64,000 nt of DNA. Source: Asticcacaulis sp. MM231 (GTDB lineage Bacteria > Pseudomonadota > Alphaproteobacteria > Caulobacterales > Caulobacteraceae). The DNA lies in the NCBI RefSeq assembly GCF_964186625.1, contig NZ_OZ075108.1, positions 1-64,000 on the forward strand. The letters are read 5' to 3'. Of the stretch, positions 21,420 to 28,607 are shown piece by piece (within the stretch, counting starts at the first letter, position 1; each line of letters begins with the position of its first letter). The notes under the pieces are model-generated. The model was not told the DNA's origin and searched no databases. It saw only the letters and a program-made list of their open reading frames with translations. Made by a program: the position numbers and the translations under genes.

Positions 21420-21447
21420 AAAAGGACGCCTGCTGGCGTCCTTTTTT
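21420..21447 (+). terminator. Intrinsic terminator after mdh
   Basis: The stem AAAAGGACGCC/GGCGTCCTTTT has a TGCT loop and continues into T. It separates mdh from the convergent YciI gene and shows that mdh is not co-transcribed with sucCD. Confidence 0.9.
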
Positions 21448-21463
21448 GTTGTGGCCAGCGGCG

Positions 21464-21751
21464 TCAGGCCTTGGTCAAAAAGGCCAGTCGCGTATCGGTG
21501 CGGCCGGGTGTGACTTCGGTTATTTCGGCTGTCACCACGCCTTCCACAACGAAGGGATCGTCGGCAACGTGGTGTTCGAGTTCGGTACGCGACAAGCCGT
21601 GGGCCAGAACAACGCCGCCGGCGGATGGCTGCAGGCTGCCGGACAGCAGGAAAATGCCGTCATCGAAACGGCGCCTGAGCCAGGCATTGTGGCCCTCCAT
21701 GTGGGCGGGTGCCTTGGCCTTGTCGGCGAACCTGAGTGTGACGATAAACAT
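21464..21751 (-). CDS. YciI-like protein
   Basis: The 95-aa protein has the dimeric alpha/beta-barrel YciI fold. It starts MFIVTLRFADK and has the conserved histidine in APAHMEGHNAWLRRRFDDG and the ending DDPFVVEGVVTAEITEV. Members are thought to be small enzymes; the role here is unknown. It lies 11 bases downstream of a TetR gene and is probably its operon partner. Confidence 0.88.
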   Translation of the reverse strand: MFIVTLRFADKAKAPAHMEGHNAWLRRRFDDGIFLLSGSLQPSAGGVVLAHGLSRTELEHHVADDPFVVEGVVTAEITEVTPGRTDTRLAFLTKA

Positions 21752-21762
21752 GCAAACCTCTG

Positions 21763-22338
21763 TCAGATATGTATGGGGGATTGGGCATCGAGCCAGGCCT
21801 CCATTTCGGCGACCTCGCGGCGTATAAAGTCTTCGTCACGGAAAGCTGTTGCCAGCGCAGCCACGCCCTGGCTGCGCATCAGCAGGTGGAGGGCCAGAGC
21901 CTCAGCGTCGACAGCGCGGCCCAGTGCCGTAAACTGCCGTGCCAGCCAGTCGCGAAAAAGCGCGAAAAGCTGGGCGGCATCGCTCTTGGCGCAGTGATCC
22001 AGCTTGGCCAGTTCATTGCACAGGGTGCCAACGGGGCAGCCATAGGCCATGATTTTTGTTTGGTTACGTATCAGCATATGGATGAAGCTGCGGATCGTTT
22101 CGCCGGGTGTCGCTCCTTCCGCTTCCCACTGGCCGAGCATAGCGCGCGTCCGATCAAGGCGCAGGGCAATGACCGCTGTGAGAATCTCGTCCTTGGTTTT
22201 GAAGTGATAATAGAAATTGCCACGCGACAGCCCCACCTCCGCGGCGATATCAGCAAAGGAAGCGCTCTCAAAACCCTGCTCGTAAAACAGCCGGTCCGCC
22301 GCTTCGATAATGTGCTGACGCGTATCGTTCGTTGCCAT
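21763..22338 (-). CDS. TetR/AcrR-family repressor
   Basis: The 191-aa protein has an N-terminal TetR HTH (about 5-50: DTRQHIIEAADRLFYEQGF, then FADIAAEVGLSRGNFYYHFKTKDEIL) and a ligand-binding C-terminal domain with two Cys (YGCPVGTLCNELAKL). The Cys-containing motif is seen in TetR branches linked to thiol or electrophile sensing. ATG 22338 sits at the edge of a long perfect operator-like palindrome, so it is surely autoregulated. It forms an operon with yciI and is divergent from the lipoprotein gene at 22463. Confidence 0.92.
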   Translation of the reverse strand: MATNDTRQHIIEAADRLFYEQGFESASFADIAAEVGLSRGNFYYHFKTKDEILTAVIALRLDRTRAMLGQWEAEGATPGETIRSFIHMLIRNQTKIMAYGCPVGTLCNELAKLDHCAKSDAAQLFALFRDWLARQFTALGRAVDAEALALHLLMRSQGVAALATAFRDEDFIRREVAEMEAWLDAQSPIHI

Positions 22339-22348
22339 GTGGACTTCC

Positions 22349-22391
22349 AATTAGGACGATCGACCCAATAACTAGGTCAATCGTCCTAATT
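22349..22391. promoter_or_regulatory. TetR operator palindrome
   Basis: Arms AATTAGGACGAT (22349-22360) and ATCGTCCTAATT (22380-22391), plus inner GACC/GGTC (22362-22365 and 22375-22378), all share one centre at 22370. It lies between the tetR start codon and the divergent lipoprotein gene. Binding would block the tetR-yciI ribosome-binding region and could affect both promoters. Confidence 0.85.
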
Positions 22392-22462
22392 TGTCAATGT
22401 TGGAAACGCATCGACTTTTCATTCGGTATACGCCAATCTGTGCCGTCAAGGAGTGATTGATC

Positions 22463-23152
22463 ATGAAGCTTTATTTCGCACTCACCATCGCCACCCTGAT
22501 GACCGCCTGCGCGCCCAGCCAGAAGGCCGAGGCGCAAAATTCCGCCAGCGCCGCCGCTTCCGATCAGGCCAGCGCTGCCATCGCACCCCTGGCACAGGCC
22601 GCTGCGGCCACGCCCAGCTTCGATTGCGCGAAGGCGACGCTCAAGGCCGAAACCGCCATCTGCGCCGACCTGCGTCTGGCGCAGCTCGATGTCGAGGTCA
22701 CGCGCCTCTACGACCTGATCGGCAAGGCACCCGGTGTCGATCGCGCCGCGCTCCAGCGTCAGAAGGGGATCTGGCTCAACAAACGCAACACCTGCGCCAC
22801 CACCGACAACATCGAAACCTGCCTGCTCAATGTCTATGCCGGTCGCATCAGCGACCTGCGCGCCGGCTATCCGGTGGCGCGCAGCGATACCGCGGTCAGC
22901 ATCGGCCCCGTAGCCTGGCGCTGCCCCGGCGCCAGCGATCTTTCGACCACCTTCATCAATGGCGAAACCTCCATGGCCTATGTCAAATGGGCGGAGAAGA
23001 GCGCGGTTCTGACGCAAGGCCTGAGCGCTTCGGGCGCGCGCTACGCCATCACCCTGCCGGAAGGCGATTACGAATTCTGGACCAAGGGCGACGAGACGAT
23101 GTGGACCGCGCCCGGTTCGGTCATGATGACCTGTACGGAGCAAAAACAATGA
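22463..23152 (+). CDS. Lipoprotein with DUF1311/LprI-like and MliC-like domains (lysozyme-inhibitor type)
   Basis: The 229-aa protein has a lipoprotein signal (MKLYFALTIATLMTAC), an Ala/Ser/Gln-rich linker, and a DUF1311-like segment near 50-125 (SFDCAKATLKAETAICADLRLAQLD). The C-terminal half resembles MliC (WRCPGASDLSTTFINGE, SASGARYAITLPEGDYEFWTKGDE, CTEQ). Both parts are linked to lysozyme inhibition in other bacteria, which would protect peptidoglycan. AAGGAG lies eight bases before ATG 22463. It overlaps the next gene by ATGA. Confidence 0.82.
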   Translation: MKLYFALTIATLMTACAPSQKAEAQNSASAAASDQASAAIAPLAQAAAATPSFDCAKATLKAETAICADLRLAQLDVEVTRLYDLIGKAPGVDRAALQRQKGIWLNKRNTCATTDNIETCLLNVYAGRISDLRAGYPVARSDTAVSIGPVAWRCPGASDLSTTFINGETSMAYVKWAEKSAVLTQGLSASGARYAITLPEGDYEFWTKGDETMWTAPGSVMMTCTEQKQ

Positions 23153-23463
23153 AAAAGATGACCACCTTCTGCGTATTGGCCGGGCTGTTGCTGCTCACCG
23201 CCTGCGCCAAGCGGCCGATGGGCGGCCCGAACGATCCGGCGCTGGTGCGCGGCATCATCGACGGCCTTTTTGCGCCGATCTCCTTCGTGCTCAGCCTGTT
23301 TTCCGATACCGTCCGCATGTACGCCTTCCCCAATATCGGCCGCTGGTACGATTTCGGCTTCCTGATCGGCTTGAGTGCCTGGGGCGGCGGCGCCTCGACC
23401 GTGACGCGCTATGTCTATATCGATCGCCGCAGCGGTCGCACGCTCGATGTCGAGGAACGCTGA
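23149..23463 (+). CDS. Small lipoprotein of unknown function
   Basis: The 104-aa protein has a clear lipoprotein signal (MKKMTTFCVLAGLLLLTAC, Cys19). A hydrophobic segment follows (GLFAPISFVLSLFSDTVRMYAF), and the mature part ends YIDRRSGRTLDVEER. The ATG overlaps the stop of the preceding lysozyme-inhibitor-like lipoprotein (ATGA), so the two are translationally coupled and may act together. I recognise no domain. Confidence 0.78.
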   Translation: MKKMTTFCVLAGLLLLTACAKRPMGGPNDPALVRGIIDGLFAPISFVLSLFSDTVRMYAFPNIGRWYDFGFLIGLSAWGGGASTVTRYVYIDRRSGRTLDVEER

Positions 23464-23498
23464 CTTGACGGCGGCGCGCCAAAAGGTAAACCGGAAGC

Positions 23499-24080
23499 AT
23501 GACAAACCTTCCGCACACCTCTCCTCTGGGCCCGACACTTGAAACCGAACGCCTGATCCTGCGTCCGCCGGTCGATGCCGATTTCGCTGGTTTCTGCGCC
23601 TTCCATGCCGATGACAAGGCCATGACCTTTCTCGGCGGCCTGTCCTCGCCCCCCGTGGTCTGGCGCATCATGCGCACCATCGCCGGTTCGTGGGCGCTCG
23701 ATGGCTTCGGCATGTTCAGCGTCATCGAGAAAAGCTCCGGCGACTGGATCGGCCGCATTGGCCCGCTGCATCCGCATGGCTGGCCGGAACGCGAGGTCGG
23801 CTGGGGTTTACTCAGCACAGCGCAAGGCAAGGACTATGCGAAGGAAGCCGCCATCGCCTGCATGGATTTCGCAGCGGACAGGCTGGACTGGGACGTGATC
23901 ATCCATAGCATCGACCCCGGCAATCTGCCCTCGGCGGCGCTGGCGAAAGCGCTCGGCTCCTCTGTCATGCGTCAGGCCCGCCTGCCCGATCCCTATGCTA
24001 ATATGATCGTCGATATTTGGGGCCAGACCCGCGCCGAATGGCGGATCAATCGTGAGAAGCTGCTGAATAACAAGGCTTAA
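23499..24080 (+). CDS. GNAT-family N-acetyltransferase (RimJ/RimL type)
   Basis: The 193-aa protein starts with the RimJ/RimL-like LETERLILRPPVDADF. It contains the cofactor region EVGWGLLSTAQGKDYAKEAAIACMDFA and a C-terminal NLPSAALAKALGS. It should acetylate an amine with acetyl-CoA; the substrate is unknown. It stands alone, 35 bases after the lipoprotein pair, with its own start at ATG 23499. Confidence 0.88.
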   Translation: MTNLPHTSPLGPTLETERLILRPPVDADFAGFCAFHADDKAMTFLGGLSSPPVVWRIMRTIAGSWALDGFGMFSVIEKSSGDWIGRIGPLHPHGWPEREVGWGLLSTAQGKDYAKEAAIACMDFAADRLDWDVIIHSIDPGNLPSAALAKALGSSVMRQARLPDPYANMIVDIWGQTRAEWRINREKLLNNKA

Positions 24081-24116
24081 AATTTTCCTAAGGGCTCACG
24101 CTTGACTCCATGCCCT

Positions 24117-24152
24117 ATTTAACCGATAAGTTATTTAACAATTCGGTTAAAT
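24117..24152. promoter_or_regulatory. ArsR-type operator palindrome
   Basis: ATTTAACCGA (24117-24126) and TCGGTTAAAT (24143-24152) form an AT-rich inverted repeat 12 bases ahead of the arsR start codon. It is in the right place for autoregulation of the arsR-SRPBCC operon. It also contains TTAAC words that could be part of the promoter. Confidence 0.65.
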
Positions 24153-24163
24153 TGAGTTTGCGT

Positions 24164-24502
24164 ATGTCTTCAGATCGCCTGTCCCAGACCCTGACCGCGC
24201 TTGCCGATCCGACGCGACGCGCCATACTGGCCCGTTTGTCGCTTGGCGAAACCACGGTCACCGAACTGGCCGAACCCTTCGCCATGAGCCTGCCGGCGGT
24301 TTCCAAGCATCTCAAGGTGCTGGAAAAAGCCGGGCTGATCTCGCGCGGTCGTGAGGCTCAGTGGCGACCGTGCAAGCTGGAACCGGAACCGCTGAAAGAG
24401 GTGGATGCCTGGATCGGCGAGTACCGCAAGATGTGGGAAGCCCGTTTCGACCGCCTCGACGCCTATCTCAAGACACTCAAACCCGATGGCCCCACCAACT
24501 GA
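24164..24502 (+). CDS. ArsR/SmtB-family transcriptional regulator
   Basis: The 112-aa winged-helix protein starts MSSDRLSQTLTALADPTRRAILARL and contains the recognition helix FAMSLPAVSKHLKVLEKAGLI. It ends with the tail EYRKMWEARFDRLDAYLKTL that marks the ArsR branch always found with SRPBCC/AHSA1 proteins. There are no metal-site Cys residues. I prefer ATG 24164 over ATG 24110, because the latter would put the operator palindrome inside the gene. It heads the SRPBCC array. Confidence 0.9.
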   Translation: MSSDRLSQTLTALADPTRRAILARLSLGETTVTELAEPFAMSLPAVSKHLKVLEKAGLISRGREAQWRPCKLEPEPLKEVDAWIGEYRKMWEARFDRLDAYLKTLKPDGPTN

Positions 24503-24539
24503 TGCCCAGCTAACCGCAAAGTGAATTGAGGCGACCGCC

Positions 24540-24635
24540 ATGTGGTGGCAAGACTACAAGGCACTCTGGCAAGCCCGCTTCGATCGCCTGGCGATCTATC
24601 TGAAAACCCTACAGGAAAAGGGACGAGACACGTGA
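24540..24635 (+). CDS. 31-residue ORF duplicating the ArsR C-terminal tail
   Basis: Reads MWWQDYKALWQARFDRLAIY and eleven more residues. It aligns with the last 30 residues of the upstream ArsR protein (YRKMWEARFDRLDAYLKTL against YKALWQARFDRLAIYLKTL). The stop overlaps the GTG start of the next SRPBCC gene (GTGA). It may be the remnant of a duplicated arsR gene now kept as a leader peptide coupling translation of the SRPBCC gene. Whether it is translated is unknown. Confidence 0.55.
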   Translation: MWWQDYKALWQARFDRLAIYLKTLQEKGRDT

Positions 24636-25078
24636 CCGAGATAACCGACACCCCCGCCTTCGAGGTGATCAATACGCGCCGCTTATCCTTTTCGCCGGCG
24701 CAGGTGTTTCAGGCCTTCACCGATCCGGAGCAGTTGCAGATCTGGTGGGGCCCGGAAGGCTTCACCAACCGCTTCGAGACCTTCGATCTGCGCGTTGGCG
24801 GAAGCTGGCTGTTCACCATGATCAATGAAAACGACCGCGAATTCCCAATCGTGAAGGAATTCATCGAGGTGACGCCGCAGCGAATCATCATGAAGCACAT
24901 CCAGCCGATGCACGACTTCGTCATGACCATCACCTTCCAGCCCGGCCCTGACGAAACAACCGACCTGACCTGGATCATGGACTTCGCGCCCGGCCAGGAT
25001 GACGGTCTCGCCACCTTTCTCCACGCCGCCAACGAACAGAATTTTGACCGGCTTGAAGCCCATTTAAACAGCCTCTGA
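24632..25078 (+). CDS. SRPBCC/AHSA1-domain protein (1 of 5)
   Basis: The 148-aa protein has the START-like helix-grip fold of the AHSA1 branch. Marks are FSPAQVFQAFTDPEQLQIWWGPEGFTN near the N-terminus, DLRVGGSW, and the final helix NFDRLEAHLNSL. Such proteins bind hydrophobic ligands; the ligand is not known. GTG 24632 is the likely start, as it overlaps the stop of the small ORF and the open frame further upstream has no family similarity. It is the first of four coupled SRPBCC genes. Confidence 0.88.
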   Translation: MTEITDTPAFEVINTRRLSFSPAQVFQAFTDPEQLQIWWGPEGFTNRFETFDLRVGGSWLFTMINENDREFPIVKEFIEVTPQRIIMKHIQPMHDFVMTITFQPGPDETTDLTWIMDFAPGQDDGLATFLHAANEQNFDRLEAHLNSL

Positions 25079-25089
25079 GGACTTACATC

Positions 25090-25605
25090 ATGACTCTGGA
25101 AACACCCGCCGCCGAAGACGAGGCCTTCAAGCTTGCCCGCACCTTCGATGCCTCGAAAGCCCTGTTGTGGGACGTGGTGACCAAGGCCGAGCATCTTGCC
25201 AACTGGTTCGGCCCCGCCGGCATGAAACTGATCGTCAAATCACTGGACCTCAAGGTCGGCGGCACCTTCCTCTATGGCATGCAAATGCCCACGGGTGTGA
25301 CCATGTGGGGCAAGTGGGTGTTCCGCGAGATCAGCGCGCCGGACAAGATAGCTTATGTCGTCTCCTTCTGTAACGAAGCCGGCCAGCCGGTGCGTCACCC
25401 GATGGCGCCGCTGTGGCCGCTGGAAGTGCTGGCGATCCAGACGCTCACCGAAAAAGACGGAAAGACGATTTACGAGAGCCGTTCCTTCCCGATCAATGCC
25501 ACACCGGAAGAACGCGCCATCTTCAAGGCGGGCCATGCCAGTATGCAGATGGGCTTCGGCGGCACCTTCACGCAGCTCGAACTGTACCTGGCCAAACTCA
25601 AATGA
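25090..25605 (+). CDS. SRPBCC/AHSA1-domain protein (2 of 5)
   Basis: The 171-aa AHSA1-type protein has FDASKALLWDVVTKAEHLANWFGPAGM, DLKVGGTFLYGM, and a C-terminal helix KAGHASMQMGFGGTFTQLELYL. It begins 11 bases after the previous gene. The stop overlaps the ATG of the next gene (ATGA). It is only distantly similar to its neighbours, so the array is not a recent tandem duplication. Confidence 0.88.
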   Translation: MTLETPAAEDEAFKLARTFDASKALLWDVVTKAEHLANWFGPAGMKLIVKSLDLKVGGTFLYGMQMPTGVTMWGKWVFREISAPDKIAYVVSFCNEAGQPVRHPMAPLWPLEVLAIQTLTEKDGKTIYESRSFPINATPEERAIFKAGHASMQMGFGGTFTQLELYLAKLK

Positions 25606-26093
25606 CCCAGCCCGTTCTGATCCGGGCCGCCAAGCCCGAAACCTTTACGGTCGAACGCGATTACGCCCATCCCGTCTCGCTTGTCTTCTGGGCCTTCACC
25701 GATCTGGAAGCCAAGCAGATGTGGTATGGTGGCAAGCCAAAATGGGAGGTCACGCACCACACGCTCGACTTCACGGTCGGCGGCTGGGAAAAATGGCGCG
25801 GCCGCCCCCATGGCGATGCACCGTGGATGACCAATGACGGCCTCTATCTCGATATCCTGCCGGATGAGCGCATCATTCATCAGTACACCATGACCATGGA
25901 CGGCAAGCTGTTCACTGTGTCGCAGCAGGTGCTGGAATTTGCATCCAAAGGTTCCGGCTCTAACATCAGGCTAACCGAGCAGATCCTGTTTATCGATGGC
26001 GTCGATCATCTCGAAGACCGTATCGACGGCACGCAAGGCATGCTCAACTCGCTAAACGCCCACCTCTACACACTTCCGGAAAAAAAGAAATGA
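25602..26093 (+). CDS. SRPBCC/AHSA1-domain protein (3 of 5)
   Basis: The 163-aa protein has YAHPVSLVFWAFTDLEAKQMWYGG, the DFTVGGWEKW strand pair and an end helix GTQGMLNSLNAHLYTL. ATG 25602 overlaps the stop of gene 2 and its own stop overlaps the ATG of gene 4, so all are translationally coupled. The ligand is unknown. Confidence 0.88.
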   Translation: MTQPVLIRAAKPETFTVERDYAHPVSLVFWAFTDLEAKQMWYGGKPKWEVTHHTLDFTVGGWEKWRGRPHGDAPWMTNDGLYLDILPDERIIHQYTMTMDGKLFTVSQQVLEFASKGSGSNIRLTEQILFIDGVDHLEDRIDGTQGMLNSLNAHLYTLPEKKK

Positions 26094-26635
26094 TGGCACT
26101 CATTATCATCCTGATTGTGGCGGCGCTCGTCACCTTCCTGCTCGTGGTCGTCAGCAAGCCGAACAATTTCCGCATGCAGCGTTCGCTGACCATCAACGCC
26201 CCGGCCGAGGTCATCTACGCCCAGATAAACGATTTTCATAAGTGGCAGGCCTGGTCGCCATGGGAACAGCTCGATCCGGACCTCACACGCACCTATAGCG
26301 GCGCGCCTTCCGGCATCGGCGCGGTCTATGACTGGACAGGGAACGGCAAAGCCGGTCAGGGCCGCATGTCGATCCGCGAAGCGACGCCCGGCCATCGGCT
26401 GCTGATCCATCTCGACTTCATCAAGCCTTTTCCGGCCACCAACAGCGCCGAATTTCTGCTCCAGCCGGCTTCGGGTTCGGACGGTAACAGCACCGTGGTG
26501 ACCTGGGCCATGTTCGGACCGTCGCCCTTCATGTCGAAACTCATGGGCAGCCTGATGAAAATGGACGACCTGATCGGCAAGGACTTTGAGCGCGGCCTGG
26601 CCAATCTCAAGACCCTCAGCGAAAAAGCCGCTTAA
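26090..26635 (+). CDS. Membrane-anchored SRPBCC/polyketide-cyclase-like protein (4 of 5)
   Basis: The 181-aa protein differs from its neighbours in having an N-terminal transmembrane segment (MMALIIILIVAALVTFLLVVV). The SRPBCC domain then starts with RSLTINAPAEVIYAQINDFHKWQAWSPWE, a sequence typical of the polyketide-cyclase-like branch. The ligand-binding domain probably faces the periplasm or is held at the membrane. It is coupled to gene 3 by ATGA overlap. Confidence 0.87.
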   Translation: MMALIIILIVAALVTFLLVVVSKPNNFRMQRSLTINAPAEVIYAQINDFHKWQAWSPWEQLDPDLTRTYSGAPSGIGAVYDWTGNGKAGQGRMSIREATPGHRLLIHLDFIKPFPATNSAEFLLQPASGSDGNSTVVTWAMFGPSPFMSKLMGSLMKMDDLIGKDFERGLANLKTLSEKAA

Positions 26636-26662
26636 GCGGCGATAACAACAAGGAGACCCCGG

Positions 26663-27349
26663 ATGAAACGCCTGCTCATGACCTGCGCAGCCCTGACACT
26701 TTGCGCCTGCTCGCCCGCCCCCAAGGCCACGCCGACCGCCGCGGAATCGGTCTCTGCTTCGGCCAGCGCCGTCCCGTCCATCGAAGGTATACCGGCGGGC
26801 GATTACAAGACCGACCCGACTCACACCGCCCTGACCTTCACGGTCAATCACCTCGGCTATTCGCACTACACGGCGCAGTTCAACACGATCGACGCGCGCC
26901 TGAAACTGGATCCGGCGCATCCCGAACAGGCGTCCCTGACGGTCGAGATCGACCCGCTGTCGCTCGATCTGCCGGCACCGCCCAAGGGCTTCCATGACGA
27001 GTTGATGGGCAAGGCGTGGTTTGACGCCAAGGCCTTCCCGAAGATCACCTTCATTTCCAATAAAATAGAAACGACCGGCGCCCACACAGCGAAGGTCACC
27101 GGTAATCTGACCCTTCACGGCGTCACCAAACCGGTCACGCTCGATGTCACCTTCAACGGCGGTTACGCCGGCATGGCGGGTTACGATCCGAACGCCCGCA
27201 TCGGCTTCTCGGCCACGGGCTCGCTCAAGCGCGCCGATTTCGGCATCGCCTATGGCATCCCCGCCCCCGGCACCACCATGGGCGTCAGCGATGCCGTCGA
27301 TTTTCGCATCGAGACTGAAATGACCGGTCCGGCGCTCAAAGCCAGCTAG
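26663..27349 (+). CDS. YceI-family lipoprotein
   Basis: The 228-aa protein has a lipoprotein signal (MKRLLMTCAALTLCAC), a Ser/Ala-rich linker and a YceI lipocalin-like barrel. Marks are GDYKTDPTHTALTFTVNHLGYSHY, FDAKAFPKITFISNKI, VTGNLTLHGVTKPVTLDVTF and RIGFSATGSLKRADFGI. YceI proteins bind isoprenoid-like lipids in the periplasm. Its place after the SRPBCC genes suggests a common hydrophobic ligand. GGAGA lies seven bases upstream of the start. Confidence 0.92.
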   Translation: MKRLLMTCAALTLCACSPAPKATPTAAESVSASASAVPSIEGIPAGDYKTDPTHTALTFTVNHLGYSHYTAQFNTIDARLKLDPAHPEQASLTVEIDPLSLDLPAPPKGFHDELMGKAWFDAKAFPKITFISNKIETTGAHTAKVTGNLTLHGVTKPVTLDVTFNGGYAGMAGYDPNARIGFSATGSLKRADFGIAYGIPAPGTTMGVSDAVDFRIETEMTGPALKAS

Positions 27350-27360
27350 GAGTTCTGACC

Positions 27361-27777
27361 ATGAACATCACACCCTATCTCAACTTCCCCGGCACCTGCG
27401 CCGAGGCTTTCAGATTTTACGCCGAAACGCTTCAAGGCGAGATCATCTTCCTGCAAACCCACGGCGACAGCCCCATGAAGGACATGGTCGGGCCGGAATG
27501 GCAGGACAAGGTTATGCACGCCACGCTTAAGGTCGGTGATCATGAAATCTCCGGCTCGGATGCGCCCCTGCATATGTTCGCCAAGCCCGCCGGCTTCATG
27601 GTGACGATCAACCCCGCCGATCCCGAACACGCGAAACGCATCTTCGCCGCTTTCAAAGAGGGCGGCGAGGTCAAGATGGAGCTTCAGGAAACCTTCTGGA
27701 CGCCGCTGTTCGGCATGGTCACCGATCGTTTCGGCACACCGTGGATGATCAGTCTCGAAGCAGGAGCGCCGGCATGA
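27361..27777 (+). CDS. VOC-family protein (PhnB-like)
   Basis: The 138-aa protein shows a PhnB/YjdN-type glyoxalase fold: MNITPYLNFPGTCAEAFRFYAETL, DHEISGSDAP, and the ending WTPLFGMVTDRFGTPWMISLE. Members of this branch often lack clear enzymatic activity. It begins 11 bases after yceI, and its stop overlaps the ATG of the fifth SRPBCC gene. Confidence 0.9.
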   Translation: MNITPYLNFPGTCAEAFRFYAETLQGEIIFLQTHGDSPMKDMVGPEWQDKVMHATLKVGDHEISGSDAPLHMFAKPAGFMVTINPADPEHAKRIFAAFKEGGEVKMELQETFWTPLFGMVTDRFGTPWMISLEAGAPA

Positions 27778-28607
27778 GCCACCTAACCGACCTGACCACC
27801 GAGGCGAACGATATCGTCCTTGTCCGCCATTTTGATGCGCCGCGCTCGCTGGTCTTTATGGCCTGGACCGATCCGGTCATGCTGGCCGAATGGTGGGGGC
27901 CGGAAGGCTTCACCGCCAAGGTCGAGGCAGATGTACGCGAAGGTGGCGAGATGTCGCTGACCATGTACAGCGCGGAAGGCGAGGCCTATCCGATCGGCGG
28001 CCATTTCGGCGAGATCGTGCCCAATGAGGTGCTGGTCATGATCATGGATGCCAGCCGCCATTCGGAAGGCTGGCATGAGGCGGTCAAGGCCGGCTTTATC
28101 GAGGCTGGCGGCAAGGCCGAAGACTATAATGCCGATCCGATCGAGACCCGCATCACGTTCGACGACGACGGCGAGGGCACGAAGGTCACCGTGCGCCAGA
28201 CCTTCACCATGGCCACGATGCGCGACGCCCACGTCAGGCTTGGCAGCGCGGTTGGCTGGAGCGGCAGCTTCAACAAGCTCGACGCTGTGCTGGCGAAGGC
28301 AAATCCTCAAGGGTTTCTTGAAGCAGCGAAAGCCGAAAACAACTCAGAACTCGCAAACATGCTCACCACTCCGCAGGGGCAAATCGCTAACTATGATGGC
28401 GAATATATCGAATTGGGCAGGAGACGCACACGTTTGTCACAAGTGAATACGGCGGCCTTGTTCAATATACGCGATCAATTCGTCACGGCGATTGATGCGA
28501 AACGGAAGGCGATTGAGCCTGGTCTTGTAAGGATGCCGACCCCGCCACAGGTCGAGTTACCCGGGCCTTTCATATACGACACGCCAGAGACAAAAAATAC
28601 GCGCTAA
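27774..28607 (+). CDS. SRPBCC/AHSA1-domain protein with extra C-terminal tail (5 of 5)
   Basis: Residues 1-180 form an AHSA1 domain (HFDAPRSLVFMAWTDPVMLAEWWGPEGFTAKVEADVREGGEMSL in outline) ending SFNKLDAVLAKA. About 95 further residues have no counterpart in the other four copies (LTTPQGQIANYDGEYIELGR, then PFIYDTPETKNTR at the end). Their DNA is visibly richer in A/T. The tail may be an acquired domain or fusion. ATG 27774 overlaps the VOC stop codon. The stop overlaps by four bases the convergent LytTR gene. Confidence 0.82.
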   Translation: MSHLTDLTTEANDIVLVRHFDAPRSLVFMAWTDPVMLAEWWGPEGFTAKVEADVREGGEMSLTMYSAEGEAYPIGGHFGEIVPNEVLVMIMDASRHSEGWHEAVKAGFIEAGGKAEDYNADPIETRITFDDDGEGTKVTVRQTFTMATMRDAHVRLGSAVGWSGSFNKLDAVLAKANPQGFLEAAKAENNSELANMLTTPQGQIANYDGEYIELGRRRTRLSQVNTAALFNIRDQFVTAIDAKRKAIEPGLVRMPTPPQVELPGPFIYDTPETKNTR

